NCBI GenBank assembly: GCA_001695595.3
Contig: MBPM02000086.1
Location: forward strand, 186,001-250,000
Reading direction: 5' to 3'
DNA from: Plasmopara viticola
Lineage: Eukaryota; Oomycota; Peronosporomycetes; Peronosporales; Peronosporaceae
Length of the DNA: 64,000 bases
Shown here: piece after piece, positions 22,929 to 33,868 of the stretch
Position numbering within the stretch: the first letter of the stretch is position 1
How the letters are laid out: every line of letters begins with the position of its first letter
Program-made: the position numbers and the translations under genes
Notes under the pieces: model-generated
Told to the model about the DNA's origin: nothing
The model's database searches: none
Seen by the model: only the letters and a program-made list of their open reading frames with translations

Positions 22929-24466
22929 TTATTCCTCTGAATTTTCGTCCATATCGGCATCTTCATCATCGACGCCATCTCCGTCGTCACCAGCGTCGTC
23001 TTCCGATGTAAGGCCATCGTTCTCTGGCAGCATGCCCATGATAAGATCATATTCAGTCGTTTCACCAGCAGCGTGGGAAACAGGAGATGCTTTGAACGTA
23101 AGCACACGCTTGTGGCCGGTCGGGTTGGAACTGAAGAGCAAAGTCTCGGCATCAAGGAGCTGATCGGCGCAATAAAGGAGTCATTAATTTCTTTTGTACA
23201 TAATTTCACAATAATGATAATCATCCATACCTTCGCCAGGTCCAATTCCTGATACCATGCTGGCAGCTCAAATCGCGACTTGGACTTTGCTGGTGGTAGA
23301 CACGACGGGCTGTATACACCCTTGCCCAAATTTTGCAAGAATGTTCGTGCCACCGTAAGAATGTCCGGATCGCCGCCTTTGCGCAGCATGTTGCGCTTAA
23401 TAGCCAGCTTGGCTAAAAATTCTTCGTGATCGCGGAAGACAGGGATTTGCAGCGTTTGCATGAGGTTTAGAGCGTCACCACGCTCAATTACAGATTTAAC
23501 GACTGGGACAGGGTCTTCCACAAAGACACCGGCAATTCCGTGACGCAAAATAGCCGACGACTCGTCGCTATATTCCGGATCAAGAGCGGGACAGTCGATT
23601 AACACGATCTTCTCTCCATAGTGGACTTCCTGTGCTGTCTTGGTTGACTGCGGCTTGCTAGACACATTGACCATCTGGCGACGTTTAATAGAGTTGATTA
23701 ACGTACTCTTGCCTACATTAGGGTACCCCACAATAGCTATGCGGATAGAATTTTTCGTCTTACGGGCCATTTCGTCCAAAAACACGCGAAGTGGTTGTAC
23801 CTCTCCGTTGTCGCGCATACCGCTGATCTCCTGCTGGCGATCGTACAATGCCTTATGACCCTTTTCCATCTTTGTCTTTTTGGAGCTATCCGAGATTCTT
23901 GTATTCAATGCACGCACAGGAATTGTTGGATGGAATCGACGTAAGTACGTGGTCCACTTTTGAGCTGTTTCAGCCGTCAAAAGGTCAATCTTGTTAAGCA
24001 CTAGCACAAGTTTCTTTTTTCCTTTAGCCACAAGTCCATCTTCAAGCGAGAGCGAGCGAGATCCTTGTGGATCACGTGCATCCAGCACTACAAACACCAC
24101 GTCGGCCGTTTGTACGGCGTGTTTCAGGTCTTTTTTGGCTTGCATTTCGACACTTAGTGGAGTAACAGGGGCAACGTCATTGCGACGCTGTAGCTTAGCC
24201 AACATTTTGGCCTTCTTCTTGTCTTCTTTGCGCTGATGCTGTGCCTGGCGCTGCGCATCGATTTCTGCTAGACGTGCCTGTTCTACTTGCACTAACAGCT
24301 CTTCTTTGAATGGCCAATTGTTGGGAATACCTGGGTCTTTTTTTTTCTTATGCTGGCCTAACTTTTCTGCCTTGCGCTCCTGCCGCTTATGCTCGCGCAC
24401 CTTGCGGGCAATTTTGTATTTCTTATGCAGTGACAACCGCTTGGACTTTCCTTTCTTCTTGACCAT
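22929..24466 (-). CDS. GNL3: Nucleostemin/GNL3-type nucleolar GTPase
   Basis: Two exons, 24466-23231 and 23159-22929, around a 71-bp intron 23160-23230 (GTATGG..ATCAG); 488 residues. Such circularly permuted GTPases act in the nucleolus in 60S ribosome maturation. The N-terminus is highly basic (MVKKKGKSKRLSLHKKYKIA) followed by a coiled Lys/Glu stretch, as in GNL3_N domains. GTPase motifs come in permuted order: DARDPQGSRS (G5), LNKIDL (G4), GYPNVGKSTLIN (G1), and DCPAL in place of DxPG (G3). The C-terminus after the splice is acidic (EDDAGDDGDGVDDEDADMDE). The loss of Gly in G3 also occurs in nucleostemin itself, supporting that branch over GNL2 or yeast Nug1. Convergent with RPAP2 and divergent from TRM112. 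Reading through the intron would give a false Ile-rich tail. Confidence 0.9.
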
Positions 24467-24518
24467 CGTGACGTTCGACTTTGGTTATGTTGGTTGTCGG
24501 CTCCAGTCGTTTTATTGC

Positions 24519-24533
24519 CAGAAAATGATTGGT
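24519..24533. promoter_or_regulatory. CCAATCA box with oomycete Inr/FPR-like bases
   Basis: On the minus strand this reads CCAATCATTTTCTGG, 53-67 bp before the GTPase ATG. CCAATCA is a CCAAT box, and CATTTTCTG resembles the oomycete core-promoter Inr/FPR pattern (YTCANTYY then CAWTTTNNY). It sits in the 136-bp gap shared with TRM112, so it may serve both. Functional role is inferred. Confidence 0.35.
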
Positions 24534-24602
24534 AGAAATGAAGGTAGGCCGCTCCACTTACATACGCTAAATTAATGTCCACTCATTAAGGTGTCGGCAA
24601 TT

Positions 24603-25283
24603 ATGCGGCTTCTGACCCACAATATGCTCGTGTGTCATGTCAAAGTGCGTGTGCATCCGTGCGTCTTCATACGACACAATTTTTCATTTGTGTGTATCGT
24701 TTTGTCGGAATTTATCGTATTCAGGCATGTACCGATACGGCTGGACGCGAGGCAGGAGCTCATCCACTTAATTTTCCACTGCGGGTGCTGGACTGTAGCG
24801 AGCTTTCAAATACGATGATGAGGATATTTAATATAGTTGCTGTAGATCGCGCCGGAAATGGACGGTGTTGTGGTACTTGAGACGCAATTTAGCAAAAGCT
24901 TCATGTTGCACATCATGAAATCCATCGACTACCAGGCGCTGTGTCGTACTACTAAGGAGGTAACGGTACTTAACCATTAGTTTGTGAAATGGTGGGAGAC
25001 TTTAAACTATTCTTTCGTGCAGCTTAACCACCCAGACGTACCGATTCTACCTGAGCAAATACCCACCGATCTGTCACAACAGGACGCGCTGCTACAACTC
25101 ATTCACCGCGTCATTTTTGACGTAAGTTCGCAACGCATAAATGTTATAGGTGATGTACGGTTGTTGACTCATTTATTGCAGACAAACATTGTGGAGGGAG
25201 AGCTGATCTGCAATCATTGTGGACGTGGCTACCCGATTACAAACGCCGTGCCGAATATGCTACTGGAAGAAGACGAACTCTAG
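24603..25283 (+). CDS. TRM112: Trm112, activator subunit of RNA and protein methyltransferases
   Basis: Five exons: 24603-24644, 24725-24784, 24846-24959, 25023-25121, 25182-25283; 138 residues, every junction in phase 0. Trm112 is the obligate partner of several methyltransferases (tRNA Trm9/Trm11, rRNA Bud23, release-factor Mtq2 in yeast). The reassembled N-terminus MRLLTHNMLVCHVKAC matches the family, with zinc Cys at 11 and 16, the same positions as in the yeast protein; NFPLRI follows after the second splice; the C-terminal zinc pair is Cys115/Cys118 in LICNHCGRGYPI, then VPNMLLEEDEL. A downstream frame beginning in an intron would give a truncated protein without the first zinc pair. 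The last intron (60 bp, 25122-25181) lacks an in-frame stop. Length is close to the usual 125-135 residues. Divergent from the GTPase gene. Confidence 0.92.
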
Positions 25284-25831
25284 CTGCTTTAATGACTGGC
25301 AATGTATAAAATAAACTTAAGTCGATAGGAACAAAGCCTGCTATAAGCAAACCTCCATCCTCTATTTGTCTCACAATTGCTGCAAAAGGCATTGCGCCGT
25401 GTGCAAAGATTACCAATGCATTATAATCCTAGTTCAAAGCACAATCTCGTTGCGTGACATGGCTGTGAAGGTGGTCAGACACCATCTTCCACGTCTAATG
25501 TGTGTTTCTTCTACCCTTATAAAAATGCCTCATTTCGGACTCCAATTTAGACCTCTACAAATCCTGCGAGGTAAGTTGCCAACTATCATAGAGGACGCCA
25601 CCAAGCTCATGCCCAACCGATAAACATAATCGCGTATAGAGCCTCGCTACAAAGTCTTGCAACCACCGTAACAGACCAGCAAAAACCCACCTGCGAACGG
25701 CGACGTCGTATTTTGGTCTCGCTCTTCACCACTCCCACAATTTGGCCGCGTTGCAACGTCCTTTCTTGAAGTATTTCAAATCCCAAGACGCTAAGTATGT
25801 TACATCTTTGTTAGTGCTGCTGTTCTTTTCG
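25284..25831. other. Intergenic between convergent TRM112 and TMF1-like genes
   Basis: AATAAA-like ATAAAATAAA occurs about 25 bp after the TRM112 stop and may be its poly(A) signal. No gene, repeat or strong hairpin seen in the rest. Confidence 0.5.
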
Positions 25832-28417
25832 CTATTTCTGCTGCTGTTCGTTGTGAGTGGCCAACGTGTCAAGTTGTTTTCTGTAAAATGCCTTGAGCTC
25901 GCTCACTTCGGCCTGCAATTCTTCAACTTGCTCTTCTTTCTCGCCGAAAAGTTCAAGTAACACCACTTGATGTTTCCGCATCTTTGCCAATTCGAGCTGT
26001 GCCTGCTCACGTTGTGCCTCACCACTCTCGAGCAACGCGTTACGCGTGCTCAGTCGAACAATCTCGTCTGTTGTACGCTTCTGCCGGGCCTTTAACGCTT
26101 CCAGTTGCTGTTTAAGCATTTGATTTTCGCCATCACGTAATCGTAATCGCTGCTGCAGTTGACTCAGTCCCAGGACAGACGTGTTGCCATTGTCTGGATG
26201 GACCGAGTCGTTTATTGTGGTCTCCAGGGTTGTTTTTAAAATGGACGCCTCAGATGATAGCGCGCCTTCGCAGTCTTCGCTATCGACGCTACCCTTTCCA
26301 TAATATGAAGACGTATATTCGGTAGACAATGGAGCGGCCGTCGTCAATCTATTCTCCATGCGCTGAAGCTCCTGTTTATGCCATTCTAAGTCTTGTCGAA
26401 GCTGGGTTTCACGCTCACGAGCTTGTTCAAGTTCGACTGTGGCGGTGGCTGACGTCTCCAGCTTCAATAAAGCTTTCTCAGCCTCATCTAATCGAGCTTG
26501 AAGTTGTTTATTTGCAGCAACTTCGGCGTCGTGCTCGTGTTTCGCCTGACTTAAGTCAAACTGTAGTGCATCTATCTGTCCAAGAAAATCACGTGCTTCC
26601 ACCCTCGCGCTTTCCACAGCTTCTAGTGCGCAATTTAGTTCTGTCTGCCTTCTTGTACATTCCAGTTCGCTCTCCTCCACCTTTTGTTTCAGTTTGTGCA
26701 CTAACTGCTCCATGTTGAGCTTTTCTTGTTCAATCACGCGCCCCCTTTCACCAGCATCCTCGATCCGAGTGAGTAGTATCGCCTCAGTGAATTTCCAATT
26801 TTCTTGTCTTGTACGCAGCTCTTCTTGCAAAACATGAATTTGACGGAGCAAAGGTTGCGTAGCTTCCGATACACTCTGTCCCAGTCGATCCACACGAGCA
26901 ACTGCATCCTGCCACTTGCGCTTCAAGTCAGCAATCTCTGCTCGAGCCATTTCCTCACGACGAGCTGCGTCTTGCTCTACGTCGCGATTACTTTCTTGGA
27001 GGAACATAACCGTATGGCGAAGCTCCTCCTTCTCAAGAATAAGAGCTTCATTTGTCTGGATCAACGACTTTAATTTCTCCGCTTCGTTGGTCTTGCTAGC
27101 CATGTTTTGCGTCAGCTGTTCCACTTGGGTCTGCAGGTCCTTTGACTGTCGCATAAACTCTTCAGCTTCTTGCTCTGCCTTTTCCACCCTCGCCTTCAGA
27201 GTTGTTGCACTGCTTGCAAACCGATCATTTTCGCATGCAAGACGTGTCTTCTCTTCTTCGCAAGATTTCAGTGTCGTCGATAATTCATTCAACTTCTCGG
27301 TCGAAACTTCCAATTGTAAAAGCAACTTAGATGCTCGTTTTTCTGCCTCGTCTTTCTCTTTGCGTATTGTACGTAGTCTCTGCTCCAGCTGTGCTTGCTT
27401 TACGGATAGCGCCTGGCCTTCATCTAACAACGCATTGAGCTTCTCCTCCTTCTCTGCCAGCGCCATTTGAAGCGCCTGAACATCAGCATTCTGACTCGTA
27501 CTCGTGTCTCGATGCAGTTGCGTTAGCTTGGTGACTTCACGGCGCATGTTTTCAAGCTGTTCAGTCAAAAATTGTGCACGTTCCACCGCCGCAACTTCAC
27601 GATGGCATGTTTTGTCCAGCTCATTATGCAACTCTTGGATCGTCGCCGACGTCGACAATAGCTGCGACTCCCTCAGTTTAAGCTCGCTTCGCAGTGTCAA
27701 CACGTCGTTATCGCCAGTAAATTCTAGTTTTTCCTCTTTTTGATCATCTGCAGCCTCCACACTCTTCTCCTCATCTTCTACCCTATCTGCAACCATCTCC
27801 TTTCCAACTTCGGCTTCCATTTCGAATTCTTTAGAACTCTGATCTGAAATTTTCTGCTCTTTCTCATCTTGAGTTTCTCTTTGCTCATCAAGAACATCAA
27901 CTTCCAGCTCCTGAGTTTGTCCTTCCTGCTCCATCTGTCCAGACTCAGTCGTAGCCTCACTCTTAGATTTCCCAACACCTCCAGTCTCCCCAACAGCAAT
28001 GACTGTTGACTTAATTTCATCCTCTAAGATTTTAGTCGATTCTGTAACCTTTTTCACTACAACTTGCTGAGCCTCACTCTGCATCACATCCGCAACTGTA
28101 GTCTTGTCCTCGCTCTGCAATTTATTTGCCTCAATATCCACACTTCTGTCTTCAAGCTGCATTTTACTCGCTTCGGTATCGTTAGTTCTAGCCTCAATCT
28201 GCGCTTTTTCCACCTTCACATCATCAAGCTCGTTTGACATCTGCTCTTGTCTGGAACCTGTGAGAGGCAGCGGAACGAGGGCGCCAGGTGCACCCGTCAC
28301 CACCTGGTCGAATGACTTTTCTACGTCTTCACGCAGAGTGCGAACCTGTTCCAACCCTTGCGACACAATGGACGTCACATTTAATTTGGTGCTCCAGCCC
28401 CCCCATGCCGATGACAT
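25832..28417 (-). CDS. TMF1: TMF1/ARA160-type golgin coiled-coil protein
   Basis: Single long exon, 861 residues. TMF golgins tether vesicles at the Golgi and bind Rab6. The N-terminus (MSSAWGGWSTKLNV) is followed by a 200-residue acidic, Glu/Lys/Gln-rich spacer, then almost continuous coiled coil from about residue 235. Two family blocks are visible: the central one around LLDEGQALSVKQAQLEQRLR (Pfam TMF_DNA_bd type) and the C-terminal one, LRLRDGENQMLKQQLEALK followed by LLELFGEKEEQVEELQAEV and FYRKQL (TMF_TATA_bd type), which carries the Rab6-binding region in animals. A Ser/Thr-rich break (about 700-760) separates the last coil. The historical DNA-binding names of these domains are misleading; Golgi function is the accepted one. 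The gene ends the second island; the 270-bp repeat starts 66 bp upstream of its ATG. Confidence 0.88.
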   Translation of the reverse strand: MSSAWGGWSTKLNVTSIVSQGLEQVRTLREDVEKSFDQVVTGAPGALVPLPLTGSRQEQMSNELDDVKVEKAQIEARTNDTEASKMQLEDRSVDIEANKLQSEDKTTVADVMQSEAQQVVVKKVTESTKILEDEIKSTVIAVGETGGVGKSKSEATTESGQMEQEGQTQELEVDVLDEQRETQDEKEQKISDQSSKEFEMEAEVGKEMVADRVEDEEKSVEAADDQKEEKLEFTGDNDVLTLRSELKLRESQLLSTSATIQELHNELDKTCHREVAAVERAQFLTEQLENMRREVTKLTQLHRDTSTSQNADVQALQMALAEKEEKLNALLDEGQALSVKQAQLEQRLRTIRKEKDEAEKRASKLLLQLEVSTEKLNELSTTLKSCEEEKTRLACENDRFASSATTLKARVEKAEQEAEEFMRQSKDLQTQVEQLTQNMASKTNEAEKLKSLIQTNEALILEKEELRHTVMFLQESNRDVEQDAARREEMARAEIADLKRKWQDAVARVDRLGQSVSEATQPLLRQIHVLQEELRTRQENWKFTEAILLTRIEDAGERGRVIEQEKLNMEQLVHKLKQKVEESELECTRRQTELNCALEAVESARVEARDFLGQIDALQFDLSQAKHEHDAEVAANKQLQARLDEAEKALLKLETSATATVELEQARERETQLRQDLEWHKQELQRMENRLTTAAPLSTEYTSSYYGKGSVDSEDCEGALSSEASILKTTLETTINDSVHPDNGNTSVLGLSQLQQRLRLRDGENQMLKQQLEALKARQKRTTDEIVRLSTRNALLESGEAQREQAQLELAKMRKHQVVLLELFGEKEEQVEELQAEVSELKAFYRKQLDTLATHNEQQQK

Positions 28418-28482
28418 TGCCTGATAAGTTTTTTACAAAAAACAGTTAATTCGAAAAAAATTCAAGATGACATGTAATGTAA

Positions 28483-28752
28483 TGTATTACGTTATCGCGT
28501 TGCCAAGTTATGCACGTGCTAGGCTCAGTCTGGCTAATCCACGGCATAGAGTGGTATCCGCATACGTCGGGTCTCGTTCGGCGGTCAGTGCAGCCAGCAC
28601 CGAGGTCGTGAGGGTCTTCCATTATTTCGCTTAGCTCTGACTTGGTAAGAGCCAAGGTGGCGCCCGGTGCTGGAGACCGTCGCGGCGAGGGTGAGACTCG
28701 TTAGAGACCTGCAGATGCCCGAGAGCACCTGCCCGAAGCGCGCGAGCATTTA
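28483..28752 (+). repeat. 270-bp dispersed repeat, copy 1
   Basis: Matches 48180-48450 in the same orientation with only scattered substitutions, from TGTATTACGTTATCGCG to GCGCGCGAGCATTTA-like ends. High identity means recent spread compared with the other remnants in this window. On the minus strand both copies share an open frame reading MEDPHDLGAGC, but codon-level constraint cannot be judged from two copies. Confidence 0.9.
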
Positions 28753-28960
28753 AAATGGCATGTGTCTTCATATATATATACATTCAACTCTTGACGAATT
28801 CGACCGCTCATTGGGCGCAAATGTGCCGAGCGCGGCATCAGTGGGTGAAGAGGGTGAGTGCTCCCCTAGACCCTGCTTGTGACCTTGTGTCTCAAGGTCA
28901 AATAAACCGAAGTTGGTTTCCGACCTCACCTAAGTCAAACGACCGTGCGTCGTAGAACGC
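28483..28960 (+). mobile_element. LTR-like element, probably a solo LTR
   Basis: The first 270 bp (28483-28752) are nearly identical to 48180-48450. Beyond that come an AT-rich TATA-like run (about 28770-28783, CATATATATATACA) and an AATAAA at about 28901-28906, the order expected for U3, TATA and poly(A) signal of an LTR in plus orientation. It starts with TG (TGTATTACG). The 3' boundary is not defined, and no matching second LTR or gag-pol frame is seen downstream. The right end given is approximate. Confidence 0.5.
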
Positions 28961-30879
28961 GTGCCCGCGGACGACTAGTGAATCTACTGAGCACTGTGCC
29001 TGTTTTCTGATTAAACTTTGGTGCTTAACGAGCCAAGATTTATAACTGAGAATCGCGATGATTTACAGGGAAATGAGGTGCAGTTAAAGTGAGATAAATT
29101 TTGCCTATTTCTCACTTTACGAGCAATTCACGGGCTCGTTACTTACGAGCCGGCTGTGTTTGCCTTAAGGGCTAGCTCAGGTATAGCATTAAGCATTAAG
29201 CATATGGCATAAGAAATTTGGTATTTATGAATAGCATTAAGCCTTTGGAATTAGAATTTCGGTCTTTATTAATGCTCAACGGTAAGCATGCGAAGCTCCA
29301 AAAGCCAGGCTGTAGGCTATGACAAAATTTGCTTAGCAGTTTGAAAGAGCGAGAGCTCCAAGTCGGCTTGTACCTGTGGTTGTAACACCTCGTAAAGCGC
29401 CTCAGGACAATAGGCGCTTTTTCTTGTCGATCACAAGAGACATCGGGATTCAACATGCTCGCGTCCACGCACTTTTGACCTTTAGAAAGTGTAGTCGTAT
29501 CAAAGATGTTAGTCATAATGATCGCAGCGTCTTCGGCCTGAAAGACTGAAAGTTACGCGAGTTTGCTTACGACACGGATTGCGTGAACCCGCGAACGACA
29601 CGTAGACGCACAATGTGTTTCGTAATGGGTCTGCTGAAGTTTTCGGGCAGGAAGCACTAATATATCTGATATCGACGTCTTCTAGGTGGTTTGTACATTC
29701 ATACTTTGATCCTACACGAGCAGTAACAAGGAAAATTTTCATCATAAATCTCACACCATTCTGCACGTCTTTTTTGTGCAAGGCACTGTAAGACCACGTC
29801 GCACCTGGTAGAAGCTGTAGCCGATATCACGCCTCTAGCTTAAGTCTCTTTGACTTCTGATATAGATTGTAACGCCTCCTCGCACCTATCAGACACATAT
29901 TTTGCGCTGTTAACAAATTCCTGTGGCTGGTACAAGTCGAAGAAGACAGCTATATGTACAGTCTTATCTATTGCTAAGCAATCACAACGCCTATCTGTAT
30001 AGCCGAATTTTACTTTATAGAAACCCAGCCGCACTTCAGGATTCTCCAGGTTCATCTTTGTAGATTGAAAGCGATTCGAAACTCTTCTTACAGATAAAAA
30101 AGGTAGAGACGGCCACTAAAGAACCATGATCATAGATGACAAGTGCACGTGGCGCCCGCATTCTCTCACCTGGAAGGCTGGATTAAAGGCTGGGTGCTCA
30201 CTTATAAGATGAGCTTGGAAGCAAATGGAGGAGCAGTTGTATGCAACATATCTTTCGTGAAGCTTCATATTTCCTCAGCATTCACGACTCCTTGCTTGCA
30301 AGCAAGGCAGGTGCGGCCTAAATAGAAGTTTTGATGGATGCAAAATGTTTACGACATGGCGCCACTTCTCAAATAAGATAAGGTGACTTTGTTTATGAAT
30401 GGCCTATGAGTAGGCCTGCTTCGCATTCAACGCTTTACAATGTAGGCTGCGATGATGTAATATGCAATTTAAATCACTTTATAAAGGGTAAGTCACAAAT
30501 AGGCAAATAGGCTCGCTTCCTAGGAGTACCGTAGATAGAGAGTTGCTCAACCCACAAGACTCCGAGTAGTGATGTCTAAGGGTCCGGTCCCTACAAATGT
30601 AGTCGCTTCCGAAGGAAGAAATATTTGCTGACAAGAAGACAGACATGATCCGTGCCTTTTTTAAAGAAAGCTGACGAAGTGTATCTTTGCCTCACAAGGC
30701 TTCAAGGGGTTGCTAGCAGAAGCTGCACCTTTAAATTTATAAATATAGAAGCGCGCAGACGAAGAGCTTTCAATGAAAAGTCACTATCACGACTTTACTC
30801 TGAGAGCTTGACAATTCCTTAAGCAGAAGGCAGCCGCGGTGGACTATTAGCTGTGTACATGTATACAAACTCATTATGA

Positions 30880-31015
30880 GTCGTGGTGGACTCTGGTGCG
30901 AAAAACAAATTGCGCACCGGCGAAAAGGTTGCGGTCAACCAAAATAAAATGACTGATTTTTTACGAACTTTCTGCTTTGATTCGACTATTATTATCGCCC
31001 CTTGTGTTAACTTTT
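30880..31015 (+). pseudogene. Short frame with a retropepsin-like motif, possible retrotransposon fragment
   Basis: The frame between stops reads VVVDSGAKNKLRTGEKV, and D-S-G-A with preceding hydrophobics is the active-site motif of retrotransposon aspartic proteases. The frame is only about 45 codons and lacks the second protease block, and the surrounding sequence has stops. It could be chance. Confidence 0.25.
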
Positions 31016-33615
31016 AAACTTTGGGGGCTTTGAAAGCATAAAGACATTCCTTCTCCTCGAATAAACAAGTGTGTCTTTATTTAGGACAAGAAAAACAGAC
31101 AAAGTCATAACTGACAACCGCCCTTTAGGAATATGGTGGGTCACTAACCACACGGTCCCTTTGGACGTAAGCACACACCTAAAATAAATATCGAGGCAGA
31201 CAAAGTATTATATCTTCTCGAAGGTATTTTAAGCGTTTAATTTAAAAAATGTGTAGCAAGTGGTAATGTTTGGCTGACGGAAATTTTACTTAAATAACGA
31301 TCTTGTTGTGGTATCATAGTATCACTCGTGGGGTCACGTCGTAGTATTAATTGCGGTGCTCAGCTCTACGAGATGCTGTGAGGGCTACCAACATTAAAAA
31401 ATTGTTTATCGTAGCGCCATACTGCTTGTTATTTCTCTATGATGAATTCAAGATCTCGATGGCTATAAATCTATCGTATGTACCAACAATACGTCACTTA
31501 TTCTTGTTAAGTAGGACGCCTCACCCCTACTAGTATTATGAAAGCGCGGTTTCTGCCAGTAGCCTTAGAGCCCTTTGGCGAGACGAAGGTCTACCTCGTT
31601 TACCCCCTCCAAAACAGGCAAGGATCCTTTAATCTTGGCTGTTACTGCCAAAGTAGCGGATGTTGCTTCGCGTTTTCAAACTCAAGTCCTTAAAAACTAG
31701 GTTCGAGTTAGCGGACCATCCTACCGACCAAAAAACTGCCCAACCACGGCATTCTGTAGAAGCGATTGCGTATGGGGCTAAAACATATATTGTCTCATCC
31801 TTTAACGCAATCTGCATCAAGAAAAGCTGGGTGTAAGATGAGTCTTTAGGGCATCCTCCAATACAGCTACTTTGATATGTTAGTAATCCTATAGTAATGG
31901 AGAGTGTCGGCTTAGTAAGTTTACATTATATTTTTAAAGCCCGTTCTTTTTGTAAATAGACATAAAACGTGAGTTCTAGCAGACCTCAAAGCTGGCAGAA
32001 AGATACAATTAGTTAACTATTTCTTCGTGTACCTCTAGGACGTATACGAATCCCAGATGAGGAAGTATTACGGGTAAGTGGTCTGCTTTCCATCTGACCT
32101 CCCAGGTAAGAGTGTGCGAACGTCACACGCACCCGACCGTCTGTGACCAAGACTGCTTTTGTCGTTATATATACCAATAAGGATGCTTCGTTTTATGCTT
32201 CTTTATTAGGCAAGAGCCTTCAGCTTTGCCGTCTTGCACCTTACATTTCGCGCTACCTCCGGTGCTACGTAAGTCTGTAGCTATGTGTATAAAGTTTCTT
32301 CGTAGCGTTCAAACACTGTGACGCACTCCAGCTGCTTAGCAGATGGAAGGACCGCAAATGCACTCGCCCCCTCTGGCCCTTATAAGTTGTTTAATATGTG
32401 CAAGAAGGTGCTTCTAACAACCCGGAACCTTAGCAAGGCTTCAAAGAATTAGTCTACCGTGTGGGCATAGGATTGACGGCAAAGGCTCTCAGGCGAAACG
32501 ATGTCATACAGCATCTTGCACAAAAGAGGCATGAACGAAGGCATACTTGTTTCGATGAAGAAGTGTTCACTACTTTTTGAAGGAAGGGAGGGGGTTACGT
32601 ATGCAGTGGATTACAATTTAAAGACTTTTTTTTCGATACGCCATTTGCCCTTTTAGGTCAAACCCTTCAATTTTGTTAAGCAAATAAGCTTGTTCCCGGG
32701 ATTAAGGCAAGGGTTTTATATCCTTTTCGAATACTTTTTAAGTACATTAGCCCCCGAGCAATGCACGTATGCATAACAAAGAGATTTTTGTCGAGAACGG
32801 ATATGCTTAAAATTGATTTAAAAGCACTACCTTTTGCAATTTTTCGACTTTATCCCAGTCAACAATATGATAGTTTTGAGCTCCTTGTGATGCTTTATAT
32901 TTGACATGCCTCCGATTTTAGAACGCGCCTGCCGTTTGCATTGTCCACCGCGGAATCATTTGAGACACTTAACGATAAGTTTGGTGTGACATCTCTTTCT
33001 CCATTGCGGATCCATGCTCGCAACCCAGCTGTAAAGCCACGTCATTTTTTTGGCGCATACTTCACAATCGCAAAATTATATTTACCGCAATTGGTGGTGC
33101 TACATTACACGCTCGTAAGTTGTGCAATCCACTTTGTCATGAAACTTATATTAAACGCTTGCGGAGCTACGTCATCCACAGTTGATGGTCCTACATCACC
33201 CATATATTCTTCACATTTTTTTTATCTTCGACAAACGATGCTGCCAGCGGAACTTGTATACGTGCTTAGAAAGGTTTCGAAGATCCGTCACCTTTGAAAG
33301 TATTATACAACCTTTCGTTCTTCCATTCTTTCGAAACTTCACAACCACCAAGCTTCCTTCAAAGTTGTCGTTCACACAAGAAGGGTGTAGGTGTATATTT
33401 ATGTAGCCGCGGGATTGGAGGCTGGCACCAATGGCCTTGCCAACCAATCGATCCAACGATCTTACTACAAGCTCGACTCATACTTGTCTATGTCAAAGAC
33501 ATTAAAATGACTCTGCGCTGTCGATTTTCTTAAGCTTCTGGACAGATCATTCAACGCCAGTTAACCTATTTTCGCTGATCGCAATCGTTTGCCGCCGCGC
33601 AGAGTTCTCAGCACG

Positions 33616-33677
33616 TCGAATCTCTTAAGATTCGATATAATTCCAAAATCTCGCACAGTTTTGAGTCTCTCAAAACT
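33616..33677. repeat. Tandem units each carrying a hairpin
   Basis: Hairpin 1 is TCGAATCT CTTA AGATTCGA (33616-33635); hairpin 2 is AGTTTTGAG TCT CTCAAAACT (33657-33677). Each is followed by a similar tail, CGATATAATT..TCTCGCACA and CGATATGATT..TTTCGCACA. The stems differ in sequence but both arms change together. Confidence 0.55.
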
Positions 33678-33818
33678 CGATATGATTATCTCATAATTTC
33701 GCACACTATGCAAGCTTTTAAGCTGTAGAAGGCTCAATTTTTATGGTGATTTGGAGGAGTAACTCGGTTTGCGGCTGTACTTCGATTAGGCTTTTAACAA
33801 TTGCATTTTGTGCTAACA

Positions 33819-33868
33819 GGACACGAAACACTTTTAATGAAGTGGTTCATTAAAAGTGTTTCGTGTCC
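33819..33868. repeat. Perfect 23-bp inverted repeat with a 4-base loop
   Basis: Arms 33819-33841 and 33846-33868 are exact reverse complements; the loop is GTGG. The left arm starts GGACACGAAACAC and ends TTTTAATGAA. There are no coding frames of note around it. Such a fold could be a small-RNA precursor, a recent snap-back of a transposon end, or a cruciform site. Confidence 0.9.

Noticed and set aside
26329..28424. Several long plus-strand frames opposite the golgin gene
   Set aside because: They are antisense shadows of a Glu/Gln/Leu-rich coiled-coil coding region; composition follows directly from the minus strand.
29196..30055. Three adjacent minus-strand frames resembling a split gene
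   Set aside because: No recognisable domain and no convincing GT..AG joins between them.
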